A DNA stretch of 64,000 bases, from assembly GCA_021432635.1 (NCBI GenBank), contig MU270036.1:460182-524181 (forward strand), written 5' to 3'. The stretch is from Thozetella sp. PMI_491 (lineage: Eukaryota > Ascomycota > Sordariomycetes > Chaetosphaeriales > Chaetosphaeriaceae). A model generated the notes under the pieces. The model was not told the DNA's origin, did no database searches, and saw only the letters and a program-made list of their open reading frames with translations. Every line of letters begins with the position of its first letter. The first letter of the stretch is position 1. The position numbers were made by a program, and so were the translations under genes. This document shows positions 1-10,690 of this stretch, piece by piece.

Positions 1-1209
1 TCTCGCCTTCGATGAGCTAGTCCTTTCTCGGACTAGCGGTAAGCATTGTGCATGAGGACGCTGCTGGTAGTAGTGCGTGTAAGCAGTCTGCTTCCCGAAC
101 CAAGGCCCACCAATTAAGGGCCGACGGCTCTAGAACCCGAAGTCTTGCTCGACACAAATCGGCTTGGCTTACCACGTTCCAACACCAAGGATGGCATGCA
201 TGCCGGTCGAGTCAACGGTCGAGCGGTCAGGGAGACGCGCTGAAACTAGACTCACCATAGGTACGGTCTTGCACAACCGATTTCGGGGAGTGTGTGGATA
301 TTTGCCGAGTTGGGTTCGCCAGCATCTGCAAATAATCCATATTGTGTGGTTTGACCAGGAAATCTGTACTAACGTAACCTGAATATGATTCTAAACTGAG
401 GTGAATTTTCTGTGCCTGTCTCCTTCTAGGACAAGTTGGCCTATCCTATTTTCGATACTGGGCAGAAGTGACACATAGAAGGCCCAAGTACCCGAAGTAA
501 AAACGCAACCTATAGCGGTAAGAGTGTGTCAGTTGTTTTTAACTGTCCCTGCACAAACAAGGTTTTTGTCATCGGTCACGCAGGCCACATAAAGGAAATT
601 CTTTAGTTTTAGCGTCAGAGGCGCCAGTAATGCTAGTACTCCGAAGCACTCGGTCAAGCCTAGCAGCGAAGACAGCCGCGCCTCCACGTAGAAAAGAGAG
701 CGTGAACACCTAGTTTCATGGTATTTCTGACGGTGGTTTCAATATAGTTCTGCGGTCAGGTTTAGTAATTGTGGGCTGAAGTCAGCTCTTTCCGAGAGTT
801 TGGGACCCCCGGCTCTTTGTTTCTATAATCTCTAACAGAGAGCTCCATCCATCACTTTCACCACCAGCATAACATGTCTAATATATCACGTCGTTTTGGA
901 AAGCGACACAGGGCTCTCGTACCTGTTTCCACCAAGCAGCTCTTTGCGGCTAGGCCTGTAAATGCTGCTACCCACAAAAGCGCTTGACAACCTCGGCGTT
1001 CCGAAACAGTCTTGTCTTCAGGCCAGAGACACTTTGAGGGATTCATCTTTGAACTAGATACACTCTTTATTCAGCGAGACTGGCCGTGTCTCTTCTGAAA
1101 CGGCTCTTGGAAGAAAGGTTTCACAACCGCAGTACATTTACGTCGCCAAGACTAGTCGAGAAAAATCATTTAAATATCAATGTATCGCGCCATTAAGACA
1201 GTATGTACA
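1..1209. other. Intergenic, no gene recognised
   Basis: Only short overlapping frames without recognisable domains are present. No rRNA, tRNA or long repeat was seen. The right part is the 3' flank of the minus-strand P450 gene. Confidence 0.5.
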
Positions 1210-3375
1210 TTATTTAGGCGTGAAAATCATCTGCAACGGCGGCAAACGCGTCGTAAAAAGATCCTTGGAATCCTTTTCAAATCTCTCATCGGTCCCGCCG
1301 GGAGCAAACGCAATGTCGTACCGCAGCGCCGTGCGGGAGAGGACAGATCGCAGCTCCATCATGGCCATGCTCTTCCCGACGCATCTGTGTATTCCCCGCT
1401 GGAACGCGAGCCATGGGCTCGTCTCGGTTGATCGATTCTCCCACCTCTCCGGTATGAACGAATCAGGACTGTCCCAGTAGCGCGGATCACGCTGGATGGT
1501 GTAGATCGGGACCCCCACGATGGTATTGCCGGGAATGAAGACCTCGTCGACCTGGAGCCCTTCCGGTGGTGTCTCACGGACAGCGCCGTTCAAGCCCGGA
1601 GGCCTTAATCGCATCGTCTCGTTGATGATCCAGTCGACGTACTCGATGTCCTTGGCTTTTGCGTAGGTCCAATCCTTCTCCCCTCCCGGGAATGCCTCCT
1701 CGAGCAGGCTTTGCAATTTCCGATAAACCTGTGGATGTTTGCCTAAAAAGTACATGCTGAGAGAATGATCAGTCAACCCTCTTGCTAACAGCAATATTCA
1801 AGCATGGAAACCTACGCGGTCGTCATAGTGATGGAGGTTGTCTCACTGAATGAAGTGTCAGTGCGAGTGGGCAAAAAGGGACCTAAAATTGCTAATACTC
1901 ACCTGCCGGCGCCAAGGAGCAAAACAGAGTCCTCGTCAAGCGCTCTTTCAGTGGGAGCCCCGGATCGGTCGCCCTCATCCCTTGCCTTGATGAGCCAAGT
2001 GGCAATGTCCCTGGGATCTTCGATGTTGGATGACGCTTTTTCCAGCCCCCAAGCCTATGGCACGTTAGCTTGCAAAGCCTACTCTAGACGAGGGATGGGT
2101 GAGTAGTTAGGTACTTACCTCCTGTCTCTTTCTTAGCTCATTCCTGCACCACTCCCTGAAACTATCTACACGGTTCCTGCCACTGGGGACCTTGTTGAGC
2201 ATGTTCAACGTCCACGGGATCATGCGACCTACGGCCACGAGATTCAGCACGTGGCGAAGATCCCGAATAGCATCGTGTTCTTTCCCGGATGAGAGCATCC
2301 CGAAGTCTTTGGAGAATCCTGCCGTGACCGCGATGTTAGCATGATGGGGTTCCCTTTTCGACCCGCAAGTCACAACCTACCGAGGTCTCCGATGATATCA
2401 AATGTCAAGCACATGGTGCGGTCAGTAACATCCACTGGTCGGCCCGTTGCAAAGTCAGATAGCAGCTTGTCCACCATGGCTTGGATTCGAGGCTCATAGA
2501 TCGCAAGAGCTGTTTCATCGAACTGCTGTCAGTGAATAGAGCGAGTCGGCCTGTTTGGTTATCGAACATACCCCTGTAGCTAAGGCCTTGCTCCCAGACC
2601 TTCTTCCTTTGCCGATGAAGCTCCGGATCTTTGACGTTCTGCAGCGAAGAGTGGTTATCGCCGTCTTCCGTTATCCGGTACTGGACGTCCTTCTGACAGT
2701 TTGATGATGGCCCGTATAGCAGAGGAATTGCGCTGGCACGGTTTATCGAGATCCATCGCGGGGCTACGGGAGAGGTAGGCATGTCAGGAGGACGTGTCAA
2801 GAGCGCGAGAACGGTACGCGGGGTGGCCTACCAACTCGGACAAAATCGCCATATTTCTCATGGTATTTATGCGTGTCTAGTGTGGGCTCTGTCAGGACAG
2901 CTACAAAATGCCGCGACTTCGTGGGTATGCGTTTGGGGCCGAAGGGCCCCAGAACTTGCGACGAGAGCGGATGGGGGAGGAAAGGAGAAGACCCCATACA
3001 AAGGTATAGCTCTTGCGTCCGTACAACCAAGTATGCACGGCGGAAAGCGGTGATTTTGCCCCAAAACGGCCCAGGAAAGTGCCGCAAGCGGTGGAAAAAG
3101 ATGCGGTAAATCACCATGCTCGAAAACAGTCCGGTGTTGAAGAGAGCGGCGATGCAAGTAGTCCGCACGAGCGCGCCAAGAATTGTGTAGGCGCCAATGT
3201 TGACATGCATAAACACCAGGCCCCAGAAGGAGCCGAGGAATGTGAAGACGAAATGCCATCCGTAATTGTCAACATCCAGAGGTCGAATGGCCTGATGGAA
3301 GAGCACACCTAGAACCAGTGCAACCTGGGCGGTGCTCGCCCAGGAAGCGTTGACGAGCGACTCTAGTTCGAGCAT
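1210..3375 (-). CDS. Cytochrome P450 monooxygenase, multi-TM N-terminus, 8 exons
   Basis: Predicted haem-thiolate monooxygenase of 556 aa, anchored in the ER membrane. My exon model on the minus strand is 3375-3000, 2876-2832, 2763-2572, 2509-2381, 2318-2119, 2054-1903, 1845-1816 and 1756-1210. All introns are GT-AG and the phases close to one frame. The N-terminus has about three hydrophobic segments before the FPGP hinge, which is the layout of the tryprostatin B 6-hydroxylase (FtmC)-like group. ETTSITMTTA is the oxygen-binding I helix (AGSETTS), encoded partly by a 30-nt microexon. NETMRLRP holds the ExxR pair (about residues 421-424), PERW follows near 477, and FQRGIHRCVG is the haem-binding loop with Cys about 500. 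Everything expected of an active P450 is present. The substrate is not deducible. It could tailor the NRPS product, but it lies about 25 kb from that gene. Confidence 0.9.
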
Positions 3376-4477
3376 ATTCGTGGCGTGCTGGGAAAATCGG
3401 GGAACGGCACGCGGGGATTTGCGCCGAGACGGCGAAAAATAAATAAGTGGGAAACAGCAGTAGGGCTGGAAATGGGATGCCCATAAGCTAATATAGGGAG
3501 AGAACTATCTATCGGGGAAGTGGGCCTTGAGGTGGCACTGTAGGACCACAGTGCGACAGGGCTGGCCCGAAGACCAAACCATGGGGACGATATTCGACAA
3601 ATTCCCGGCAAGACATGTTAATCAAACAGTGGCAAAGGTCCCATGGGCAAACCTGAGTGGTGCTGCCGTACGGAGGGAGTAATTACTGGGGCGCCCGGCC
3701 TCGGTCACTCGGTCAGCTTGGCCGGCTACGTAGCTTATTCGTAAGTACCCAGCTAGGTTTGCAGGCGGCAGAGTACCTGCCAGCTCGAGTGACTTAGCTC
3801 CGTAGGCCAGCCAATCTCAATCCTTGGCTAGCACCCTTGGCACACTTTTTAGGTCTCACCTCCTAACGCTCGACAATCGGCTCCAAGCTGCAGCAAACAC
3901 AGCAAGCGGCCGCTAATGGAGGACGCGGCTTCTCCACCTCTATAATAAACAGAGTGCAGTTGGTCAATCTATTGTGGCACATGAAATTAAAGTGCTTATC
4001 GTCGACAAACACTCCCAATGTAGGTTAGCATTGATGACAGGATTGCGAGTTAAGACAACATTTGTTTCCGACATCCTGGTTTGTGGGTACCAGTACGGAG
4101 CACAGCCGGGACTTTTCCGCCAGGCCTTACAGTACGAGATGGCAGATCTAGAGCTATGGGTACAGGGCTTGTGCGGGGCGCTTACGCGTGCCTCAGTTAG
4201 GTGCTATTCGGGTGGCAGCTTTCCAAGCCTGTATCCGCCAGTGACTATTGAGGGTCCACAGAACAACCCCAGACTGATGGAGCCAGCTTGCCCAAGTCAG
4301 ACAACTGCATATCTTGCGACTGGCCTCCTAAAGAATGTGTCTATAAAACATTAGTCTTGTGATTACTGCCCAACCTCACTTCGCGATCTTGATCTGCCCC
4401 TCTTCTCCAAAAAAGAACCCTAGTTCCCAATGAATCGTGTCTCGTACGGGCTATGGCCGTGACGTGGTGAGTCGTCT
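3376..4477. other. Intergenic / P450 promoter side
   Basis: This is upstream DNA of the P450 gene. A 126-codon open frame at 3974-4354 starts with GTG and shows no domain, so it is not called. A TATAATAAA-like stretch lies near 3943. Confidence 0.4.
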
Positions 4478-5065
4478 CTACTGGAATGCCCGGCTCCTGA
4501 GAAACCCAAGCTTCGACTCCGACTCCTTGTATCTCACATCGAAGTAGTCCTGAAAACGGAGCGCGTCGTTGACAATCTGCTCCATGTGCGCGAACCGCAT
4601 CGCCCCGCGCCTTTTGTTCTTCAGCGAGGGCGATCGACTGTGCCAGTCTCAGAACGTTCTAGATCAGCCTCCCATTTGGCTTCTACTGTTGTAGATCATC
4701 GAGCCTATCTAACAGTTGCGCTTTCCCTTCGGATTCTAGGGGATCGAGCCGGTTTAAAAAGTTTAACCATATCTCGCCCCGAAGCTCTGATGTCAGGGCG
4801 TTGCATCGGATGGCGAGCGACACGCGGGGTTGGAATGCGACATCCATCGTGGAAAGCCGGTTGGTAGCGAGGAAGATAATTCCGTGGTGGTACTCAATCA
4901 TCCGTAGAAAGACTGTCCCGAATCAGATGGTCGAGAACGGTCTCTTTGATGGGTGCGAAAACGACGGTCCTGATTACCGGATACGACTGCATTTCTCTGC
5001 AGATTCTCGACAGACCGCTTCTCGGGCACGACGATCGCCTCATCGATAAGAAGCGCAGCGTCTCA
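4478..5065 (-). pseudogene. AAA ATPase relic (C-terminal half only)
   Basis: On the minus strand the start of the relic reads LLIDEAIVVPEKRSVENLQR, a Walker B motif and following helix. An apparent 72-nt GT-AG intron follows, then EYHHGIIFLATNRLSTMD (sensor 1, TNR) and GEIWLNFLNRL. This order is typical of the large fungal AAA ATPases with an uncharacterised N-terminal region. Further on, NGRLI and NVLRLAQ correspond to the lid helix, and RFAHMEQIVNDALRFQDYF to the C-terminal helix. Two in-frame stop codons (after LDDLQQ and after NGRLI) and a later frame change interrupt it. No Walker A half is visible upstream, where the HET gene begins. I conclude it is a truncated, decaying copy whose old intron is still recognisable. 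Confidence 0.8.
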
Positions 5066-5231
5066 TCTCAACCCCATCGCTAAGGCTACTAGGTATGCTC
5101 CTGGCTTATAATCCATCACAGATAACCGATGGACTAAACTCGTAAAAGACTGCCCCGAATCGTCCTTTCCGTGGTGTTTGTATCGGCTGGAATCTCCTTT
5201 CTAACCCTTTGCTTCAACAGGCTCGCTAGGC

Positions 5232-7229
5232 TTATAGTATGCGAAAGATTTCTCCTCCAACCCCACAGCATCCACCTGGAACATGATATTTACGACGAGA
5301 GAGAAACTCCCCTTGCATCAGTCCATGAACATAACAATTGCCGATTAACCTATAGGACTCCCCCATAGGGCGAAGAATGAAGGGCGCATCGCCGCCGAAA
5401 AGAATTGCAACTACGTCCCCAACCCTCAAGTTTTGAGGGCCAATCCCAATCCACTTGCGCGCAGTTGTAAAGGCCGCCTTGCCTATTAACTTGGGGGCCC
5501 GAACGCCCTCCACCTCGGTGTATTCGTCGTCGCCAGACTCGATTTCTTCGGCATTTGATGGAATGCTGAGAAATGCAGCTTCCGGAAGGTCTCGAACGCT
5601 TGCCTCCAGCCCCCTCTCTGAGGAAGCCGAAACTCTTTCGCACTCGTTTTGAGGGTCCCGGCCGAAAAAGACAGTCTGCCCGAAGGCTTTCCTCATGGTT
5701 TGCATGCAATGTGCCTCATGCGGCGAGTAGAAGATATCGGGACAGGTGTGTGTTGGAATATCAAAGGCCGTAGGGCGCGCGCAAAACACAGAACATGGCT
5801 TCCCTGCATCGCAGAACAAGGAGATGACGTCGCCCAGTCGGAGGGTATTGGTATCTGAGAAACTAGGGTTTGAAGATCCGGGAGGACCGGGTTGATATGT
5901 TTTAGCCGTGGCCAATACGGTGTCGACGAAAATGCCCACGGCTTCCAAGACATTATCGGGGCGGAAGGTGACTATGGGTGGTAAGTCCAGAGACGCGTTA
6001 TACACAGATCCGCGAGACCAGTGCGGCTCAAAGATGTTGCCGTTAATGTTCGGACCCAAGGTAAAGTTTGGTATCCACGAGTAGCCTCCGTTGGTTTCAT
6101 CGCTCAAGATTCCACCGCGGACCTGGCAGTGATGCTCTAATTCTCGTGTTTCCGTCTCTCTCTTGGTTCGAACCATGGACAAGATCCCTAGGCTCTGGTG
6201 AAATTGTATGATCGCTTTCGCTGCATCTGCAAACACCTCCGCGGACGTTTTGGAGTAGTCGATTCTAAAGTCGTCGGAAAACTTGGAGCTAGTCAGCCCG
6301 AGAAGACTATATATCCGGTCCTGCGCCAACGTAGAGCTGCAAAACTGGCTAGTCAGAAGTAGAAAGGGTAGCGGGATCCCTCGGCGGCGGTAACCTGCCT
6401 CGGTGGCGACTGCGTGCTCTTCTAGGTCTCGACATATGAAAATGTTCTTAGCCGCCGCCAGGTCAAAGGAGTGCAGGTGTGAGTCGCACAGGTCTCCGTG
6501 AAGTTGAGGCCGCTCTAGGAAATTGCAAAGCCGATCTGTCGCTGTTTCCAATATGTTAAGACTGAGTTTGTATGGCCCACATAGAAATTCGGGGTCCTCT
6601 GCTGCAAGAACCACCTCTTGAATTACCCAACATCGCTTGAACCAGTCCCGTCCGTATAGATCACGTAGCCCAGAGACCAGGTCTGTTTCCGAAACGCTAA
6701 CAGCTGCCGCCAGTTCAGACCATTCTAGAACCTGGTTGAATTCGTCTCGGGTAGCAACGACTTCTAGGCTGCGTATTGCCATCTCGCTAACTGACGTGCT
6801 CTCCCCGAGCCAGACAACGACCCGAATCGCGAGAGAATATACAAACCTCATCAGGGGGATTTGCGTGTTCTTCTCCTCTATCGAGCTCTGATTGATACAA
6901 ATAGCATCGACCCATAGAATGGTGATTGTTGACTGGCCTCGAATCCGTCGCAGGGCCGAGGACAGATTCTTGGTGACTGGCAATATGTCCTCTCCGAAGT
7001 ACATTTTCTCTGCATTCTTCAAAGATCCCCACGTGTATGAAAGGGCTGTGAAGATTGGCACAGGATGGCTATCTAATGAGATCTTCGATAAACGACCCTG
7101 GAGCTTGTCGTCTCCTTTTCCAGGAAGGACCTCCAACAAGCGGATCTCGCGATTTGAAGGACAAAGGGGGGGTGCGATTCGATCATAGGCGGATACTACA
7201 CGGATGGGAATTGGGCGGGATGCATCCAT
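5232..7229 (-). CDS. HET-domain protein 1 (heterokaryon incompatibility)
   Basis: Single-exon protein of 665 aa. The N-terminal third is a HET domain with its three usual blocks: TALSYTWG (about 61-68), ILWVDAICINQ (about 104-114) and VVVWLGE (about 137-143). HET-domain proteins act in the cytoplasm as triggers of incompatibility cell death, often downstream of NLR-type receptors. The remaining ~500 residues have no recognised repeat or enzyme domain, which is usual for HET proteins of this length. The ATG at 7229 is the first in frame and gives the typical short leader before the domain. The AAA ATPase relic lies just beyond its 3' end. The recognition specificity cannot be read from sequence. 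Confidence 0.93.
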   Translation of the reverse strand: MDASRPIPIRVVSAYDRIAPPLCPSNREIRLLEVLPGKGDDKLQGRLSKISLDSHPVPIFTALSYTWGSLKNAEKMYFGEDILPVTKNLSSALRRIRGQSTITILWVDAICINQSSIEEKNTQIPLMRFVYSLAIRVVVWLGESTSVSEMAIRSLEVVATRDEFNQVLEWSELAAAVSVSETDLVSGLRDLYGRDWFKRCWVIQEVVLAAEDPEFLCGPYKLSLNILETATDRLCNFLERPQLHGDLCDSHLHSFDLAAAKNIFICRDLEEHAVATEAGYRRRGIPLPFLLLTSQFCSSTLAQDRIYSLLGLTSSKFSDDFRIDYSKTSAEVFADAAKAIIQFHQSLGILSMVRTKRETETRELEHHCQVRGGILSDETNGGYSWIPNFTLGPNINGNIFEPHWSRGSVYNASLDLPPIVTFRPDNVLEAVGIFVDTVLATAKTYQPGPPGSSNPSFSDTNTLRLGDVISLFCDAGKPCSVFCARPTAFDIPTHTCPDIFYSPHEAHCMQTMRKAFGQTVFFGRDPQNECERVSASSERGLEASVRDLPEAAFLSIPSNAEEIESGDDEYTEVEGVRAPKLIGKAAFTTARKWIGIGPQNLRVGDVVAILFGGDAPFILRPMGESYRLIGNCYVHGLMQGEFLSRRKYHVPGGCCGVGGEIFRIL

Positions 7230-7621
7230 TGTCGCAGATCGTCTTGAACAGCCGTATGCACAGAATATGAACTTATTCGGGTTGTATGGTGATAATTAGG
7301 GACTCTGTTTGCGCGATTTATGAGAATTGGAACTCTTCCTTCAGCACATGTGTGAACATAGGTATGTGAAATGCCAAGAGTTTTTCAGCCGCACTTCAAG
7401 CTAGCGTCAACAGTCTCTTCAAATACGCGCCTGGGGTTAAAGGGAAGGCTTTCTTGGCATTTGGTGCTGATTCATAGTCTATTTGCTCCGTCGGCTCTGA
7501 GAATCGAAGCTATTCTTATCCCAGCACTTAGGTTTGATACTCGTCGACGTTGCTATCCTTTTTGTTCAGCTGCGTATTAATAGCAGATTTCATATATATT
7601 TTCTACTTTCAAATCATAAAT

Positions 7622-8896
7622 CTAAACAAAATCTATCATAGCAGTCTTTTTATTATAATCGCCGCCAATCTCCAGTGCCTCAAACTGAAAATGTGTAAAG
7701 GGGCTGTCTTCCCGAGTCGCATTATCCCACTGATTATCCGTGTAATCTGCTTGGAACAGCTCTTTCAACGCCGCCGCCAACCTCTCCCCTTTAACTATGT
7801 CTGAGTGAGGAGTGTAGCCCACAGACCTTTGCACCATATCTGAGAATAGTTGAAAGCGAGTCATTTCAATCATGACGCTTGTAGTTCGTCCTAAAAATAT
7901 GGCAAGTTTGGTGAAAAACCCAGCGAATTTGAGCCAAGCCTCGGAATCCCAGATTGTTTTTTCCACCTGGTAGTGGAATCTTGGCGAGTACTATGCTAGG
8001 TTAGAGTGGCCCGTATCAGTGTTCTCTGGCTTGCTTACAGTTCTGAACCACGCATTGAAGTTGAACTGAATTCCAGAGGCAAACACAATCAACTTGTCAT
8101 TTTGCTGCATGAAGTTAGTTAAGCCAAGAATTGCACAGATAGAAGTCAACATACGGGCGCGACGTGGTGGTTCCAGGAAGCAAGACCGTTCTGCTGAACG
8201 CTCCACCCGCCATAAAGGCCACCTGAAGCCAATGCTTGGGCTCCAGCATCGAATTCTAGGTTGACCTTAACTGAACTTCCATGCCAACAAGTAATGGCAC
8301 AAGCCGTAGTGGCGCAGGTTTGCGTCACAATAAACAGTCCGTGGGCTCGAACGTCACGGCCGACTTTGCTGTTGATTAGAATTTTGTAATTCTTCTTCAT
8401 CCAGTCTTCAAAAGGCTGTTGGAATTTGTAGCCTTCGATGACGACCTCTGGAGAGGTGACGAGGATTGCTCCGTGGTCGGTGCTTGACGAGTATTCGGTC
8501 ACAGCCTTTGCAGACACGATGCCTGCCGTAGCAATAGAGCTGAAGAACTGAATCAGCCAACATGCCCAAACGTTTGAAGCCCGACCAAAGTGAAGCATAC
8601 TCCAAACCGAATCGCCCTCCGAGCTTTCTCTCCTTCACAGTCGATGATCCCTTTGGCTCCCATGTCACCGTCTTCGTCGGGGCGGCTTCTAGTTTCTCTG
8701 GCTGGCTAAGCCCCCATTCCTTTAGAGATTCACTATCGCCTAGGGACGCAATCTTTTGCCAGACCCCGTTTGCGTTGAAATAGCCAATTGATAGGACACG
8801 CATTTGATCTTGGGATGCGGGGTGATATAGCGGGTAGCCGTACCCATGGTCCTTCATAAAGAGAGCATAATCAAGTGCTATATTCTGCTTGCCCAT
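7622..8896 (-). CDS. Uncharacterised fungal protein, 371 aa, 4 exons
   Basis: Family not identified. The model 8896-8601, 8539-8155, 8104-8039 and 7990-7622 uses only GT-AG introns and keeps one frame for 371 residues. I chose the ATG at 8896 because ACCATGGGC is a good initiation context and the residues before it do not extend in frame across a splice site. Notable blocks are ALFMKDHGYGYPLYHPA at the N-terminus, GAILVTSPEVVIEGY and PFEDWMKKNYK in the middle, CWHGSSVKVNLEF, then KLIVFASGIQFNFNAWFRT. There is no signal peptide and no clear transmembrane segment. The block order loosely recalls a set of uncharacterised basidiomycete proteins I remember, but I cannot verify this. It lies between HET protein 1 and a secreted hydrolase. 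Confidence 0.75.
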
Positions 8897-9529
8897 GGTG
8901 GGCTTTGGAGTGCCCGTGGCAATGACAGAGGTGCCACTTGACACTGCAGGGAGTGCTTTTCAGGAAGAAGCACAGATGAAGCATTTCCAAGATGGAAGAA
9001 AGGCTGTGCCGCGGTAATGCATATTGTAGCCTTGCAAGGAACTTACGTAATTCGTAACATAATCCACCTCCATTCCGGCCCCCAACCACCTAAATAAAGC
9101 AAATCAGGGACGTAGTCAGGGGTACTCTTAGCTCTACCACCTTTCCGCTCACGCGCTAGAGAATGGGCCATCGCGACATCCACACGAGTATAGCCCATCA
9201 AAATGCCATCTATCCTGGGAGTATCCATTGACGGCAGATCCGTTCGGGCTCGGAGATATTGCATGCATGCACGGCTATATGTAGGTAAGCATGCAGCCGA
9301 GTCACAAACCGATGATGTGACAGAGACGAAGCTTCAAGAATAACAAACTTAGCCAAATTCATTTTCTTGAGGCCTGCGTCTATAGACTTCAAACTAGTGG
9401 ATGCATATACCCGTGTCGACCAGCTGCTTCTTCTTAATCTAGCGTGCTTCAGCACACATTGGTATTCCAACCGAGACCATACCGATATATATACCTCCCC
9501 TCTAGTAACTATAGCAACAGCTTCTAGCT

Positions 9530-10606
9530 TTACATTGTAACAACAGGCACAGGGCGGGTGAGTAAGTCAACATATAGATCAAAGAAACGGGCATTATCAA
9601 TCCCAAAAACCACAGCTGATAGAGTTTCGATCTCCATCCCCGGATACGGGTCGTCGCTCCAAACGATTCCCTTGCCATAATTTGCATTGAAATCGCAGCT
9701 CACATCGACATATAGCTCCCGCACGTCTAAATCGAAGCTCGGGTCTAACAATGACACCAGCGCAATTGTGTCATAAACGTAGCCCCAACGCTCAATATCT
9801 TTGAAAAGAGTGGTAATTGGCGTAGCGGGCTCGTAATTCGCGATCGAATCATAGGTCTCATTTGACACGGGCACCGTGTTCGTCGCATCCAGGGGAACGA
9901 TTCTTCGTGGCACATTGGCCCGCAAGACAACTCGAGCGGACTCGGGGTCAAACCACCAGTTCGTCTCTCCAGCGCCGATATAAGAGTTGCCCGGGGCGTA
10001 TATTTGTCCCCCCATAATGACGATCTCTCGTATCAACGGGATGATGCTTGGATCCTGTCGCATGGCGATGGCGATATTTGTCAAAGGCCCAATGGCAAGG
10101 ATGGTCAGCTGGCCTGGGTAACGGTGGGCTGAATCGATGATGAACTGGACTGCCGACCGAATCTGTGGAATCGTGTGCGTTGCAAAGCCGTCCGGGGGCG
10201 CGACGAGCGACTGAGGCTGTGGTGCCAGGTAGGCTCCTACGTAGTGCGTTGCATTACCGAACAACAATTTTTCGAGCTGGAATGAAGCATAATCATGTAA
10301 AAAGGGGGTCTCCGTGCCGATGTAGACACCCACCTGGTGCTCCAGTCCCATGCGTTCAACCGCCTTGAGGCAATCAGAAACCCCCTGGTGGAGCCACTGG
10401 TTGCCTGTGACTATGGTTAGACCTAGCAACTCCAGACTGCCTGCTGCATGCAGCTGAGCTGCCATGGCGAATGTTTGCCCATCATCGCCTATCGTGTTGA
10501 AGTCGGTGTCGATGATGACTTTAAGGCTCGGCTTCGTCTCATTAGCCTGGCTGGCAGATACGCTCATGATTGAGCATCCTATTACGAAAAGCTCCAGAAG
10601 CTTCAT
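9530..10606 (-). CDS. Secreted inosine-uridine-type nucleoside hydrolase
   Basis: 358-aa protein of the IUNH family, which cleaves the N-glycosidic bond of ribonucleosides. KVIIDTDFNTIGDDGQ near the start is the calcium-binding DTDxxxDD motif of the active site. Further family features are LTILAIGPLTNIA, REIVIMGGQ and NWWFDPESARVVL. I chose the ATG at 10606 because it gives a classic signal peptide (MKLLELFVIGCSIMSVSASQA). The open frame extends to 10780, but a TATAAGAAG-like box at 10690-10681 on this strand sits about 75 nt upstream of the chosen start. Several N-x-S/T sites fit secretion. A role in purine salvage or in acting on host or competitor nucleosides is inferred from the family and the signal peptide. 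Confidence 0.93.
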   Translation of the reverse strand: MKLLELFVIGCSIMSVSASQANETKPSLKVIIDTDFNTIGDDGQTFAMAAQLHAAGSLELLGLTIVTGNQWLHQGVSDCLKAVERMGLEHQVGVYIGTETPFLHDYASFQLEKLLFGNATHYVGAYLAPQPQSLVAPPDGFATHTIPQIRSAVQFIIDSAHRYPGQLTILAIGPLTNIAIAMRQDPSIIPLIREIVIMGGQIYAPGNSYIGAGETNWWFDPESARVVLRANVPRRIVPLDATNTVPVSNETYDSIANYEPATPITTLFKDIERWGYVYDTIALVSLLDPSFDLDVRELYVDVSCDFNANYGKGIVWSDDPYPGMEIETLSAVVFGIDNARFFDLYVDLLTRPVPVVTM

Positions 10607-10680
10607 GTTGAGACTCAAATGACTTCTAACAGCAGGCAAAACAGCTATGAAGCGGTGTGCGGAAATGTTTCCACCTTCAT

Positions 10681-10690
10681 TCTTCTTATA
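10681..10690 (-). promoter_or_regulatory. TATA-like box of the nucleoside hydrolase gene
   Basis: TATAAGAAGA on the minus strand, about 75 nt upstream of the start at 10606. It argues that the in-frame extension to 10780 is not translated. Confidence 0.4.

Noticed and set aside
2405-2571. Frame break in the P450 around the third intron
   Set aside because: The first acceptors tried left a phase error. The acceptor at 2510-2511 (AAACAG) gives a 61-nt intron, a suitable branch site and an intact frame, so the gene is not broken.
3974-4354. 126-codon plus-strand frame upstream of the P450
   Set aside because: It begins with GTG, has no ATG in a sensible place, no domain and no splice support.
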